Part shown: piece by piece, positions 29,150 to 38,279 of the stretch
Numbering within the stretch: position 1 is the stretch's first letter
Layout of the letters: each line of letters opens with the position of its first letter
DNA from: an uncultured Burkholderiales bacterium
GTDB lineage: Bacteria > Pseudomonadota > Gammaproteobacteria > Burkholderiales > Thiobacillaceae
NCBI GenBank assembly: GCA_937949525.1
Contig: CALEDT010000049.1
Location: 1-64,000 of the forward strand
Length of the DNA: 64,000 bases
Direction of reading: 5' to 3'
Program-made: the position numbers and the translations under genes
The notes under the pieces: generated by a model
What the model was told of the DNA's origin: nothing
The model's input: the letters and a program-made list of their open reading frames with translations, nothing else
Databases searched by the model: none

Positions 29150-29752
29150 ATGTCGCGCCGCACGTTGCTCGGACTTCCGCTGTTCGCGTTCTGTCTCACG
29201 GCCCATGCGGACTCCTCCGCCAGGCTCGCGCAGGCCGCGCCGATGTTTCCATGGGGCGCGCCGTTCGGCTGGCAGCAGCCGATGCCCAACGTACAGGGCC
29301 TGCCACCGGGCTTCGGCGCGCCGGGGCAGGCGCCGTTCTTCGCCCAGCCGCAATCGTCGCCGCTGTACCCCGGCCTGGCACCCGCGCCCGCCTTGCCCAG
29401 GGCCGGTATGACGGAGACGGCGCCGTCGCCGCTGACCTTGCTGGCACAGCCGCAGACCCTGGACGTACTGGCGCGCCTGCTGCCCCTGCTGTCCAATCCG
29501 CCGGTGATCGACGGCATGGTCAAGCTGGCGACGGTGGCGGCCGATCCGCGCACCGCCGAGGGTTTCCTCAAGCTGGCCGCCGCAGTGGCCGACCCGCGCA
29601 CGCTGGAGACCATGTCGCGGCTGGTCACGGCGCTGGGCGACCCGCGTCTGGGCGAGGCCATGACGGTGCTGGCCGATCCGCGTGTGCTGGCCGCGGTGGT
29701 GAACGTGACGGCGGTGGTCGGCTCGGCGATGGCCGCACCGCCGGGGCGGTGA
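29150..29752 (+). CDS. exported protein with DPR repeats, unknown function
   Basis: 200 residues; AGGAG stands eight bases before the ATG. A signal peptide ('MSRRTLLGLPLFAFCLTAHA') is followed by a Pro/Gly/Phe-rich region (about 30-90) and then four units around 'ADPR' ('VAADPRTAEGFLKLA', 'VADPRTLETMSRLV', 'LGDPRLGEAMTVL', 'LADPRVLAAVVNV') spaced about 18-22 residues, each likely a helix. I do not recognise the family. It is monocistronic. Confidence 0.6.
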   Translation: MSRRTLLGLPLFAFCLTAHADSSARLAQAAPMFPWGAPFGWQQPMPNVQGLPPGFGAPGQAPFFAQPQSSPLYPGLAPAPALPRAGMTETAPSPLTLLAQPQTLDVLARLLPLLSNPPVIDGMVKLATVAADPRTAEGFLKLAAAVADPRTLETMSRLVTALGDPRLGEAMTVLADPRVLAAVVNVTAVVGSAMAAPPGR

Positions 29753-29988
29753 GCCCGCGGGCCAAGCCGATGTCCTGACGCGTCAGCGCGATGACGCCCT
29801 CAGCGCCGTGATCCTGGACGAAGGCGGCACCATCGGCCGAGCTTGGGGCGCCAGGACCACGCCGCACCGGGACGCCATCGCCCCGCGCGGAATGCTCGTG
29901 TCCAAGGTGGGCATCGACGCGTCCCCGTCATGGTTGTTCTGTGAAGAATCGAGCGCGTGCCCGCGAGATGAACCGGTCGAAATTCCCT

Positions 29989-30017
29989 TTGACAGACGTG
30001 GATTAATTTCATACATT
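29989..30017 (+). promoter_or_regulatory. sigma-70 promoter ahead of a possible small RNA
   Basis: TTGACA (29989-29994), a 17-base spacer and TACATT (30012-30017). It is in a locally AT-rich patch within the 445-bp gap 29753-30197. Expected start near 30024. Confidence 0.6.
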
Positions 30018-30023
30018 CACATC

Positions 30024-30171
30024 TGAAATACGTCATGTGTTTCATGTTGGTTCCCCCCTCGGTCACCCTCAGCCATCGGGTGGCCGGGTCGGGATGGTTG
30101 GTTGTACCCGACCGGTACGGCTGACATCCTCCTCCTCTCTTGTCCCCGGCTTCACGCCGGGGTTTTTTTTT
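30024..30171 (+). ncRNA. candidate small RNA or leader, about 148 nt
   Basis: Bounded by the promoter at 29989-30017 and an intrinsic terminator. It contains a 7-bp stem (30087-30093 with 30107-30113) and, just before the terminator, an unpaired CU-rich tract with CCTCCTCCTC, which could pair with Shine-Dalgarno sequences. A 29-codon ORF (30035-30124) lacks a ribosome site. It might instead be an attenuated leader of the AddB-like gene, which starts 27 bases after the terminator. Confidence 0.4.
30144..30171 (+). terminator. intrinsic terminator
   Basis: CCCCGGC (30144-30150), loop TTCAC, GCCGGGG (30156-30162), then an unbroken run of nine T. A textbook rho-independent terminator on the + strand. 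Confidence 0.88.
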
Positions 30172-30197
30172 GCCGGCGCGGCCCCGACAATGGCGCG

Positions 30198-32882
30198 ATG
30201 TCCAGCGACCCAGCACCTGCGGCGGCCCCGGTTACAACTCGGTCCGGCGGTGCGCCCCACACCCTCGATGCCGCCGCGCGCGCGTTTCTCGCGCATGAGG
30301 GCGGACGGGCGCCGGATTTCTCCGCCAGCGTCATCCTGGTGCCGCATCACCACGCCGGCATCGCGCTGCGCCGTGCGCTGAGCGCGCAATTGCCGGGCCG
30401 CCATGTGCTGCCACCGCGGCTGATGACGCTGCCGGACTTCGCCGCCACCGCGCCGGGCGGTCAGCGCGCCGAGGCGGACAGCCTGCGCCTCGCTCAGGTA
30501 CGCGATTTCCTGGCGCTCACCGGGCAGTTGCCGGCGCGGGCGCTGTGGCCGGCGGCGCGTGAACTGCTCGATCTGGTCGACCAATTGGACGGCGCCGCGG
30601 CCGTGCCGGACGAGGCGATCCTGGCGCGCGGGCTGGCCAACCGCTATCTGACGCTGGAGGCGCGCCTGGTCTATGAAGTGTGGCGCGCGTTCGCCGGTGG
30701 TGCCGGTGGTGCGCGCGTATACGCGGCGCGCCTGCAACAGCTCGCGCAGTCCGCGGCGATGCCGCTGTACCTGCTCGGCCTGCGCCGGCTGAGTGGCGTC
30801 GAGCGGGCGTTTCTGGCGGCCTGGCAAACACGCGCGCCGGTGCTCGAACTGCCGGCGCAGCCGCCCGACGCGGCGCGCCGCGCGACGTTGTGCGCCGTCT
30901 GGGATGCGCTCGAACCGCCGCTGGCGGAACGCGCGGCGGCGCACGCGCGGGCGTGGCCGACGTCACCGTTCACCGATGCGCTGGAACTGGTCGCCGCGCC
31001 GGGCCTGGAAGCGGCGGCCGAAGCGGCGCGCGACGTGCTGTTGCGCTGGCTCGGCGCCGGGCGGCGCGACATCGCGCTGATCGCGCCCGACCGGGTCATG
31101 GCGCGCCGCCTGCGCGCGCTGCTGGAGCGGCATGACATCCTGGCGCGGGACGAGACCGGCTGGGCCTTCTCCACCGCCACGGTCAGTCATGTGATCGAGC
31201 GTTGGCTGCGTCTGATCGACGAGGACGCCTGGTACCGCGATCTGCTCGATCTGCTGAAATCGCCGTTCCTGTTCGCCGATGCCGCCCAGGCGCGTCTGCA
31301 CGCCGCGCGCGAACTGGACGACGCGTTCCGCCGCCACGGTGCGCCGGCCGGCTTCGACGGCCATATCGATCTGGCCGAGCGGCTCGGCCTGGTGCACGCG
31401 CCGGCGTTGTTGCGGCGCATGCGCGCCGCCGCCGCACCACTCGCCGCCGGGCGGGCGACGCTCGGCGTGTGGAACGAGCGCCTGCTGCGGGCGCTGGCCG
31501 CGCTGGGCATCGACAGCGCGCTGGCGGCGGACCCGGTGGGCGCGCAACTGCTGCATCTGCTGCGCGTGCTGACGCGCGACAGTGCGCCGCACGCCCAGCG
31601 CTACCCGCGCGCGGACTGGCGCCAGTGGCTGTTCCAGCATCTGGAGGAGGCCACCTTCGTCGACGCCGGCGTGACCAGTCCGATCCGCATCACCCATCTC
31701 GGCGCCGCGCATACCCGCGACCTGGAAGGCGCTATCGTGCTCGGCGTGGGGGCGCAGCAGTTGCCGGCGAGTGAACGTGCCGGCGTGTTCAACGACGCCG
31801 TGCGGGCACAACTCGGCCTGCCCACGGCGCACCAGCGCAACGCCGACGCGCGCGCCGATCTGGCCGACCTGTTGGCGCGCGTGCCGCGCGTCAGCCTGAT
31901 CTGGCAGGCCGAGCAGGACGGCGAGGCGGCGCCGTTGTCGCCCTGGCTGCTGCGCCTGGAAGCCTTTCACCAGGCCGCCTGGGGCACCAGCCTGATGCGC
32001 CGGGTGGATATGTGCGCCACCCTGCCGGCGTCGCCGGCGCCGCTCGCCGCCCGCCCGGCACCGCGCGCGCCGGGCGCGCCGGCGCGCCTGAGCGTGAGCG
32101 CCTGGCAGAGCCTGGTGGCCTGTCCCTACCAGTTCTGGGCGCGCCATCTGTTGCATCTGAACGAGCGTGACGAGGTGCCGGAAGACCTGGACAAGGCCGA
32201 CTACGGCCAACTGCTGCACGCGCTGCTGGCCGACTTCCATCGTGCGCACCCGCGCCTCGCCGACCACGACCCGGCACGGCTGCGCGCGGACCTGCTGGCC
32301 GGCGGCGAGCGCGTATTCGGCGCGGCCATGGGGCGCGGCTATCTGACGCTGGCCTGGCAACAGCGCTGGTTGCGTCAGGTCGATGGCTATCTCGCCTGGG
32401 CACTGGCCTGGGAGCGGGCGGGCCATGCATTCGAGGCGGCGGAGGCGCCGGTCGCGCGCACGATCGAGCGCGCCGACGGCGGCGTCACCAGACTGGAAGG
32501 GCGCATCGACCGAGTCGATCGGAGCGAGTGGGGCGCGTGCGTGCTCGACTACAAGACCCAGACCCGCGCCAGGCTCAGGCGCAAGCTGGCCACGCCCGGC
32601 GAGGATGTGCAGCTTGGCGCCTATGCCTGGCTTGCCGATGCCGCCGAGGCCGCCTTCGTCGCGCTCGACGAGGCGCCGGTGGCCGAGCTGGGCTGGCCCG
32701 GCGACCTGCGTGCCGCCGCTGAACGGGAAGGCGAGCGTCTGGGCGCCACGCTCGACGCCCTGGCCGGCGGCGCGCCGTTGCCGGCCTGGGGCGCGCCGGG
32801 CACCTGTGCCTGGTGCGAGATGGTCGGCCTGTGCCGGCGTCCGCACCGCGAAGACACCCCCGGGGGCTTCGCTGCCGGATAA
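30198..32882 (+). CDS. AddB-like PD-(D/E)xK nuclease with iron-sulfur cysteines
   Basis: 894 residues of the type annotated as probable DNA repair protein (TIGR03623-like), a distant relative of AddB. The N-terminal two thirds resemble an inactive helicase fold. The C-terminal nuclease has 'RLEGRIDRVDR' and 'CVLDYKTQTR'. Four cysteines frame it in the AddB pattern: one in 'LVACPYQFWARH' (about 641) and a Cx2Cx5C cluster in 'TCAWCEMVGLC' (about 869-878), expected to hold a 4Fe-4S cluster. The ATG at 30198 is chosen over upstream in-frame codons because those run through the terminator. The likely partner is the AddA-like gene at 14270-17560. Confidence 0.82.
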   Translation: MSSDPAPAAAPVTTRSGGAPHTLDAAARAFLAHEGGRAPDFSASVILVPHHHAGIALRRALSAQLPGRHVLPPRLMTLPDFAATAPGGQRAEADSLRLAQVRDFLALTGQLPARALWPAARELLDLVDQLDGAAAVPDEAILARGLANRYLTLEARLVYEVWRAFAGGAGGARVYAARLQQLAQSAAMPLYLLGLRRLSGVERAFLAAWQTRAPVLELPAQPPDAARRATLCAVWDALEPPLAERAAAHARAWPTSPFTDALELVAAPGLEAAAEAARDVLLRWLGAGRRDIALIAPDRVMARRLRALLERHDILARDETGWAFSTATVSHVIERWLRLIDEDAWYRDLLDLLKSPFLFADAAQARLHAARELDDAFRRHGAPAGFDGHIDLAERLGLVHAPALLRRMRAAAAPLAAGRATLGVWNERLLRALAALGIDSALAADPVGAQLLHLLRVLTRDSAPHAQRYPRADWRQWLFQHLEEATFVDAGVTSPIRITHLGAAHTRDLEGAIVLGVGAQQLPASERAGVFNDAVRAQLGLPTAHQRNADARADLADLLARVPRVSLIWQAEQDGEAAPLSPWLLRLEAFHQAAWGTSLMRRVDMCATLPASPAPLAARPAPRAPGAPARLSVSAWQSLVACPYQFWARHLLHLNERDEVPEDLDKADYGQLLHALLADFHRAHPRLADHDPARLRADLLAGGERVFGAAMGRGYLTLAWQQRWLRQVDGYLAWALAWERAGHAFEAAEAPVARTIERADGGVTRLEGRIDRVDRSEWGACVLDYKTQTRARLRRKLATPGEDVQLGAYAWLADAAEAAFVALDEAPVAELGWPGDLRAAAEREGERLGATLDALAGGAPLPAWGAPGTCAWCEMVGLCRRPHREDTPGGFAAG

Positions 32883-32888
32883 TCACGC

Positions 32889-32909
32889 CGCCGCGCGACA
32901 CGCGCGGCG
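32889..32909 (+). other. leader hairpin before metY
   Basis: A perfect 9-bp stem CGCCGCGCG-ACA-CGCGCGGCG between a GATAAT-like -10 (32878-32883) and the metY ribosome site. No U-run, and no resemblance to a known SAM riboswitch. Confidence 0.4.
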
Positions 32910-32931
32910 ACCACCACCAACAGGAGACCAC

Positions 32932-34206
32932 ATGAAGATCGAAACCCTGGCCGTGCATGGCGGCTACGGCCCCGAACCCACCACCAAGGCGGTGGCGGTG
33001 CCCATCTACCAGACCACCTCTTACGCCTTCGATTCCACCCAGCACGGCGCCGACCTGTTCGACCTGAAGGTGGCGGGCAACATCTACACGCGCATCATGA
33101 ACCCGACCACCGACGTGCTGGAGAAGCGCGTCGCGGCGATGGAGGGCGGCGTCGGCGCGCTGGCGTTGGCATCCGGCATGGCGGCCATCACCTACGCCAT
33201 CATGACCATCGCCGAGGCGGGCGACAACATCGTCACCAGTTCGACGCTGTACGGCGGCACTTACAACCTATTCGCGCACACGCTGCCGCGTTACGGCATC
33301 GAGGTACGCTTCGCCGACTACCGCCAGCCGGACAGTTTCGAATCGCTGATCGATGCGCGCACCAAGGCGCTGTTCTGCGAATCGGTCGGCAATCCGCTCG
33401 GCAACATCACCGACTTCGAGCGGCTGGCGCAACTGGCGCATGCCCATGGCGTGCCCCTGATCGTCGACAACACCGTGCCCAGCCCCTATCTGTGCCGGCC
33501 GTTCGAGCACGGCGCCGACATCGTCGTGCACGCGCTGACCAAGTATCTGGGCGGCCACGGCAACAGCATCGGCGGCTGCATCGTCGATTCCGGCAAATTC
33601 CCCTGGGCCGAGCACAAGACCCGCTTCGCCCGCCTGAACGAGCCGGATGCCTCCTATCACGGCGTGGTCTACACCGAGGCGCTGGGTCCGGCCGCCTACA
33701 TCGGCCGCGCGCGCGTGGTGCCGCTGCGCAACATGGGCGCGGCGATCTCGCCGTTCAACAGTTTCCTGATCCTGCAGGGCATCGAGACCCTGCCGCTGCG
33801 CATGGAACGCATCTGCGCCAACGCGCTGGCCATCGCCGAGTATCTGCGCGGTCATGCGCAGGTGTCCTGGGTGCGCTACGCCGGTCTGGCGGATTCAGCG
33901 GACAAGCCGCTGGTCGATCAGTATCTCGGCGGCAAGGCGTCCGGCATCGTGTCCTTCGGCATCCGAGGCGGGCGCGAGGCCGGCGCGCGTTTCATCGACG
34001 CGCTCGGACTGATCGTGCGTCTGGTCAACATCGGCGACGCCAAGTCGCTGGCCTGCCATCCGGCCACCACCACGCACCGCCAGTTGTCGACCGACGAACT
34101 GGCCAAGGCCGGTGTGTCCGAGGACATGGTGCGGCTGTCGATCGGCATCGAACACATCGACGACCTGATGGCGGACATCGATCAGGCGCTGGCCGCGGCG
34201 CGCTGA
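32932..34206 (+). CDS. metY: O-acetylhomoserine sulfhydrylase (aminocarboxypropyltransferase)
   Basis: A PLP enzyme that joins sulfide to an activated homoserine to give homocysteine, bypassing cystathionine. The 424 residues and the insertion pattern ('FDLKVAGNIYTRIMNPTTDVLEKR', 'SSTLYGGTYNLF') fit MetY rather than MetB or MetZ. The Schiff-base lysine is Lys204 in 'HALTKYLGGHGN'. GGAG precedes the ATG. The activated substrate would come from the MetA-type enzyme at 4419. It is convergent with metK, the next step toward S-adenosylmethionine. Confidence 0.92.
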   Translation: MKIETLAVHGGYGPEPTTKAVAVPIYQTTSYAFDSTQHGADLFDLKVAGNIYTRIMNPTTDVLEKRVAAMEGGVGALALASGMAAITYAIMTIAEAGDNIVTSSTLYGGTYNLFAHTLPRYGIEVRFADYRQPDSFESLIDARTKALFCESVGNPLGNITDFERLAQLAHAHGVPLIVDNTVPSPYLCRPFEHGADIVVHALTKYLGGHGNSIGGCIVDSGKFPWAEHKTRFARLNEPDASYHGVVYTEALGPAAYIGRARVVPLRNMGAAISPFNSFLILQGIETLPLRMERICANALAIAEYLRGHAQVSWVRYAGLADSADKPLVDQYLGGKASGIVSFGIRGGREAGARFIDALGLIVRLVNIGDAKSLACHPATTTHRQLSTDELAKAGVSEDMVRLSIGIEHIDDLMADIDQALAAAR

Positions 34207-34215
34207 GGCCGGCAA

Positions 34216-34236
34216 ACGGGCGGCCGCGCCGCCCGT
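34216..34236. terminator. hairpin between convergent metY and metK
   Basis: Perfect 9-bp stem ACGGGCGGC-CGC-GCCGCCCGT in the 39-bp gap between the two stop codons. Little U-run; probably bidirectional. Confidence 0.55.
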
Positions 34237-34245
34237 CGTTCACGG

Positions 34246-35439
34246 TCACAGGCCGGCGTCCGCCTTCAGCGCATCCGCCTTGTCGGTGGCTTCCCAGGTG
34301 AATTCCGGCTCGTCGCGGCCGAAGTGGCCGTAGGCCGCGGTCTTGCGGTAGATCGGGCGCAGCAGGTCGAGCATGCCGACGATGCCTTTGGGACGCAGGT
34401 CGAAATGTTTGAGCACCAGTTCGGTCAGGCGCTCGTCGCTGATCTTGCCGGTACCGTAGGTATCGACCATGACCGAGGTCGGCCTGGCCACGCCGATGGC
34501 GTAGGACACCTGGATCAGGCAGCGCTCGGCCAGGCCGGCGGCGACGATGTTCTTGGCCACGTAGCGGCCGGCATAGGCGGCGGAACGGTCGACCTTGGAC
34601 GGATCCTTGCCCGAGAACGCGCCGCCGCCGTGCGGTGCGGCGCCGCCATAGGTGTCGACGATGATCTTGCGCCCGGTCAGGCCGCAGTCGCCCTGCGGGC
34701 CGCCGACCACGAAGGCGCCGGTGGGGTTGACCAGATACTTGATGTCGCCCTTGATCAGATCCGCCGGCAACACCGGCTTGATGATGTCCTCGATGATCGC
34801 CTCGATGGCGGCCGGCTTCATGCGCTTGCTGCCGTTGACCATCTCCGCCATTTCCGGCGCATGCTGCGTGGACAGCACCACGGTGTCGATGCTGTGCGGC
34901 TTGCCGTCGACGTAGCGCAGCGTGACCTGCGACTTGGCGTCCGGGCGCAGCCAGGGCAGGCGGCCGTCCTTGCGCAGCAGCGACTGGCGCTCGACCAGGC
35001 GGTGCGCCAGGTAGATGGGCATGGGCATCAGCGCCGGTGTCTCGTCGCAGGCGTAGCCGAACATCAGGCCCTGGTCGCCGGCGCCCTGGTTGAGATAGTC
35101 GTCCGAGGCGCGATCCACACCCTGGGCGATGTCCGGGCTCTGCTTGTCGTAGGCCACCAGCACCGCGCAGCCCTTGTAGTCGATGCCGAACTCGGTGTTG
35201 TCGTAACCGATACGGCGCAGCGTTTCACGCGCCACGTGGATGTAGTCGACGTTGGCGCTGGTGGTGATCTCCCCGGCCAGCACCACCAGGCCGGTGTTGC
35301 ACAGCGTTTCCGCAGCCACGCGGGCGGTGGGATCCTGCGCCAGGATGGCGTCCAGGATGGCGTCGGAAATCTGGTCGGAGACCTTGTCGGGATGACCTTC
35401 GGAAACCGATTCCGAGGTGAAGAAGTAGTCCTTGCTCAT
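34246..35439 (-). CDS. metK: S-adenosylmethionine synthetase
   Basis: Makes S-adenosylmethionine from methionine and ATP with release of phosphate and pyrophosphate. 397 residues, full length, with '[20 protein letters not shown]' at the N-terminus, the signatures '[16 protein letters not shown]' and '[16 protein letters not shown]', and metal/phosphate ligands in their expected places. No SAM-responsive RNA could be recognised in the 189 bases upstream. It is divergent from the lipid acyltransferase operon. Confidence 0.97.
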   Translation of the reverse strand: MSKDYFFTSESVSEGHPDKVSDQISDAILDAILAQDPTARVAAETLCNTGLVVLAGEITTSANVDYIHVARETLRRIGYDNTEFGIDYKGCAVLVAYDKQSPDIAQGVDRASDDYLNQGAGDQGLMFGYACDETPALMPMPIYLAHRLVERQSLLRKDGRLPWLRPDAKSQVTLRYVDGKPHSIDTVVLSTQHAPEMAEMVNGSKRMKPAAIEAIIEDIIKPVLPADLIKGDIKYLVNPTGAFVVGGPQGDCGLTGRKIIVDTYGGAAPHGGGAFSGKDPSKVDRSAAYAGRYVAKNIVAAGLAERCLIQVSYAIGVARPTSVMVDTYGTGKISDERLTELVLKHFDLRPKGIVGMLDLLRPIYRKTAAYGHFGRDEPEFTWEATDKADALKADAGL

Positions 35440-35628
35440 GGCATTGCCCCTGTGTCGTTTTCCCCGTTGCGAAACCGGCGTGACCGGCTTCGGGGAACAG
35501 AAGCGGGACGCTTTAGCTGCATTTGTATCCCGCCCGCAATTTGTCTACAGCTTGCCCGTGGCATTGCTGCAATGAACTCGGCGGCGAGATAATTCTAGGC
35601 CCGCTCCCGCCCATGGGTCAAACCGGCC

Positions 35629-36483
35629 TTGACTTTCCTGTTCAATCTGCTTGCCCGTCTGCCGTTGTCTTGGGTGCACGGGCTGGGGGCCCTGGCCGGC
35701 CTCGCGTTGTTGCTGTCGCCGCGCTCCCGCGCGGTGATCGCCGGCAATCTGCGCAGCGCCGGACTGTATTCGACACGCGCGCTGCTGCGTGGCGCCGCCG
35801 GCGTCGGCCGCGGCATCCTGGAGATGGCGCCGGTCTGGCTGCAGCCGGTGGAGCGCGTGCGCGCGCTGGTGCGCGCCTGTTCCGGCTGGGAGCACATCGA
35901 AGCGGCGCTGGCGCGCGGGCGCGGCGTGCTGTTGCTGACGCCGCACCTGGGCTGTTCGGAACTGGCCGGCATCTACACGGCCGCGCGCGTGCCGCTCACC
36001 GCGTTGTACCGGCCGCCGCGCCAGGACTGGGTGCACGCCCTGATGAAACGCGGACGCGAGCGCGGCCGGCTGCGCACCGTACCGCCGGCGCGCGCCGGCG
36101 TGCGCGCGCTGCTGGGGGCGTTGAAACGCAACGAGGTGGCGTTCATCCTGCCCGATCAGGCGGCCGGCAAGGGCGAGGGCGCATGGACGCATTTCCTCGG
36201 CCGCGACGCTTACATGCCGACGCTGCCCTACCGCCTGCTCGCCAGCACCGGCGCCACGCCGCTGTTGTGCTTCTGCGAGCGTCTGCCGTGGGGGCGCGGT
36301 TACCGTCTCCGGATCGAGGCGCTGGACGGCCTGCCGGACGACACCGCCGCGGCCATGGGCCGAGTCAACGCGCGCATCGAGGCGTGGATACGCCGGCATC
36401 CGGATCAGTATCTGTGGACCTACCGCATCCATCGCCGCGTGCCGCCGGCCGGCGGCGAGGCGACGGCCGGGAGCGCGGCATGA
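35629..36483 (+). CDS. LpxL/HtrB-family lipid acyltransferase, first copy
   Basis: 284 residues, with an N-terminal membrane-anchoring helix ('LGALAGLALLLSPRS') and the family active-site motif HX4E in 'LLTPHLGCSELAG'. These enzymes add a secondary acyl chain to lipid A or related lipids at the cytoplasmic face of the inner membrane. I start it at TTG 35629 because the conserved N-terminus 'FLFNLLARLPLSWVHGLG' begins there and no ATG or GTG is in frame nearby. Its stop overlaps the start of a second family member. Confidence 0.82.
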   Translation: MTFLFNLLARLPLSWVHGLGALAGLALLLSPRSRAVIAGNLRSAGLYSTRALLRGAAGVGRGILEMAPVWLQPVERVRALVRACSGWEHIEAALARGRGVLLLTPHLGCSELAGIYTAARVPLTALYRPPRQDWVHALMKRGRERGRLRTVPPARAGVRALLGALKRNEVAFILPDQAAGKGEGAWTHFLGRDAYMPTLPYRLLASTGATPLLCFCERLPWGRGYRLRIEALDGLPDDTAAAMGRVNARIEAWIRRHPDQYLWTYRIHRRVPPAGGEATAGSAA

Positions 36484-37349
36484 ACCGGCCGGTGCTGAGC
36501 CTGCTGCGCTTGCTGCATGCGACGCTGTCGGCGCGTGCGCTGGGGCGCCTGGGCGATGCGCTGGGCGTGGCGCTGTTCCATCTGGCGCGCGCGCGCCGGC
36601 GCATCGGCGCGATCAACCTGGCGCTGTGTTTTCCCGAACTGGACGAGGCGGCGCGGCGCAGGCTGCTGCGCGCGCATTTTCGCGCGCTGGGGCGGGCGAC
36701 GTTGCAGGAGACGATATCCTGGTGGGGTAGCCGTGCCGAGGTGGAGCGGTTGACCCGCTTCGAGGGTGAGGAGCACATGGCACCCCACGTCGGCAAGCCG
36801 GTGATCTGGCTGGCGCCGCATTTCGTCGGCCTCAACATCGGCGGCGTGCGCGTGTCCGTGGCCTATGCGCCGGCGGTGTCGATCTACGCGCGCATCAAGA
36901 ATCCGCACCTCGACCGGCTGATGCTGCATGCGCGCACGCGCTTCGGCCAGTCGGAACTGTATGCCCGCCACGACGGCATCAAACCGGTGATCCGCGCGGT
37001 GCGGCGCGGCCTGCCGCTGTACTACCTGCCGGACTTGGATTTCGGCCGCAAGGATGCCGTGTTCGTGCCGTTCTTCGGCGTGCCCGCGGCCACGGTCACC
37101 GGCCTGGCGCGCATCGCCCGCGCCACCGGCGCGGTGGTGGTGCCGTGCATCACGCGCCAGGCCGGCGACGGTTACGTGGTGCGCTTCTATCCGGCCTGGC
37201 AGGATTTCCCCAGCGGCGATGTCGAGGCCGACACGCGCCGCATGAACGCCTTCATCGAGGACCGGGTACGCGAAATGCCGGAGCAGTATTTCTGGCTGCA
37301 CAAGCGCTTCAAGACCCGTCCGCCGGGCGAGGCCGGCCCGTATGCCTGA
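36480..37349 (+). CDS. LpxL/HtrB-family lipid acyltransferase, second copy
   Basis: 289 residues; ATGA overlap with the preceding paralogue implies coupled translation. Family features are the N-terminal helix, 'RRIGAINLALCFPELDE', and 'DLDFGRKDAVFVPFFGV'. The catalytic dyad position reads 'APHFVGLNIGG', so the acidic residue of HX4(D/E) is Asn here. The base may therefore be lost or supplied differently; the protein could still be functional. Substrate (lipid A or another lipid) cannot be told. Confidence 0.82.
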   Translation: MNRPVLSLLRLLHATLSARALGRLGDALGVALFHLARARRRIGAINLALCFPELDEAARRRLLRAHFRALGRATLQETISWWGSRAEVERLTRFEGEEHMAPHVGKPVIWLAPHFVGLNIGGVRVSVAYAPAVSIYARIKNPHLDRLMLHARTRFGQSELYARHDGIKPVIRAVRRGLPLYYLPDLDFGRKDAVFVPFFGVPAATVTGLARIARATGAVVVPCITRQAGDGYVVRFYPAWQDFPSGDVEADTRRMNAFIEDRVREMPEQYFWLHKRFKTRPPGEAGPYA

Positions 37350-37851
37350 CGTCGTGCTGGGCAATCTGCGCCTGGACGAGGCCGAGGCGCTGGTGGCGCT
37401 GGCGCAGCGGGTCTGGCGTGCGCACTATCCCGGCATCATCACGCCGGCGCAGATCGAGTACATGCTGGCGCAGCGCTACAAGCCCGGCCTGGTGCGGCAA
37501 CTGCTGGCACGCGGCGACCTGTGGCTGGCGGCGCGTGCCAGCGCGGAGCTGGTCGGCTTCGCCCATGGCCATGCGCTCGCGCAGGGCGATTACAAGCTCG
37601 ACAAGCTGTACGTCGATAACGGCTGGCAGCGCCACGGCATCGGCGGCCTGTTGATCGCCGAGGTGGCGCGGCGCGCCGGCGCGCACGGTTATGATCGTCT
37701 GGTGCTGCGCGTCAACCGCCGCAACCAGCAGGCCATCGACGCCTACCTGAAACATGGCTTCCAGGTCGCCACGGTGGTGGTGGAGGACATCGGCGGCGGC
37801 TACGTGATGGACGATTACGTGATGGTGCGCGCGCTGCGCGCCGTGACCTGA
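37342..37851 (+). CDS. GNAT-family N-acetyltransferase
   Basis: 169 residues. The acetyl-CoA pyrophosphate loop is 'WQRHGIGGLLIAEVARRAG', followed by 'LVLRVNRRNQQAIDAYLKHGF', the usual motif B of the GNAT fold. It overlaps the preceding gene by 8 bases and precedes the CoA-binding gene by 11. The acceptor is unknown. Confidence 0.85.
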   Translation: MPDVVLGNLRLDEAEALVALAQRVWRAHYPGIITPAQIEYMLAQRYKPGLVRQLLARGDLWLAARASAELVGFAHGHALAQGDYKLDKLYVDNGWQRHGIGGLLIAEVARRAGAHGYDRLVLRVNRRNQQAIDAYLKHGFQVATVVVEDIGGGYVMDDYVMVRALRAVT

Positions 37852-37862
37852 GAGGTGGACCC

Positions 37863-38279
37863 ATGCCGTTCCAGAATCCCGATGACCAGGGTCTGCGTGC
37901 GCTGCTGCAATCGGTGCGCACCATCGCCGTGGTGGGACTGTCGCCCAAACCGGAGCGACCCAGCCAAGGCGTCGCGCGCGCATTGCAGCGTTTCGGCTAC
38001 CGCATCGTGCCGGTGCGTCCCGGCGTGCGCGAGGTGCTGGGCGAACCGGCCTATCCACGGCTGGCCGACGTGCCGTTCGCGCTCGATCTGGTCGACGTGT
38101 TCCGCGAGGCATCGGCCATACCCGCCATCGTCGATGAATGTCTGGCCATCGGCGCGCCGGCCATCTGGATCCAGGAGGGCATCGTGCACGAGGCGGCGGC
38201 CGAGCGGGCGCGTGCCGCCGGCCTGACCGTGGTGATGGATCGCTGCATCTACAAGGACCATGTGCGCCTGATGCCATGA
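37863..38279 (+). CDS. CoA-binding protein, YccU family
   Basis: 138 residues with the Rossmann-like CoA-binding fold: 'IAVVGLSPKPERPSQGVAR' and 'GAPAIWIQEGIVHEAA'. Members bind CoA but have no proven reaction. Its stop overlaps the start of the next gene, within the same run of closely spaced genes. Confidence 0.85.
   Translation: MPFQNPDDQGLRALLQSVRTIAVVGLSPKPERPSQGVARALQRFGYRIVPVRPGVREVLGEPAYPRLADVPFALDLVDVFREASAIPAIVDECLAIGAPAIWIQEGIVHEAAAERARAAGLTVVMDRCIYKDHVRLMP

Noticed and set aside
30035-30124. 29-codon ORF inside the small-RNA candidate
   Set aside because: No Shine-Dalgarno sequence and no recognisable peptide; kept only as a remark on the ncRNA.
35440-35628. Possible SAM riboswitch upstream of metK
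   Set aside because: No conserved riboswitch core or terminator/antiterminator pair could be recognised on the minus strand.
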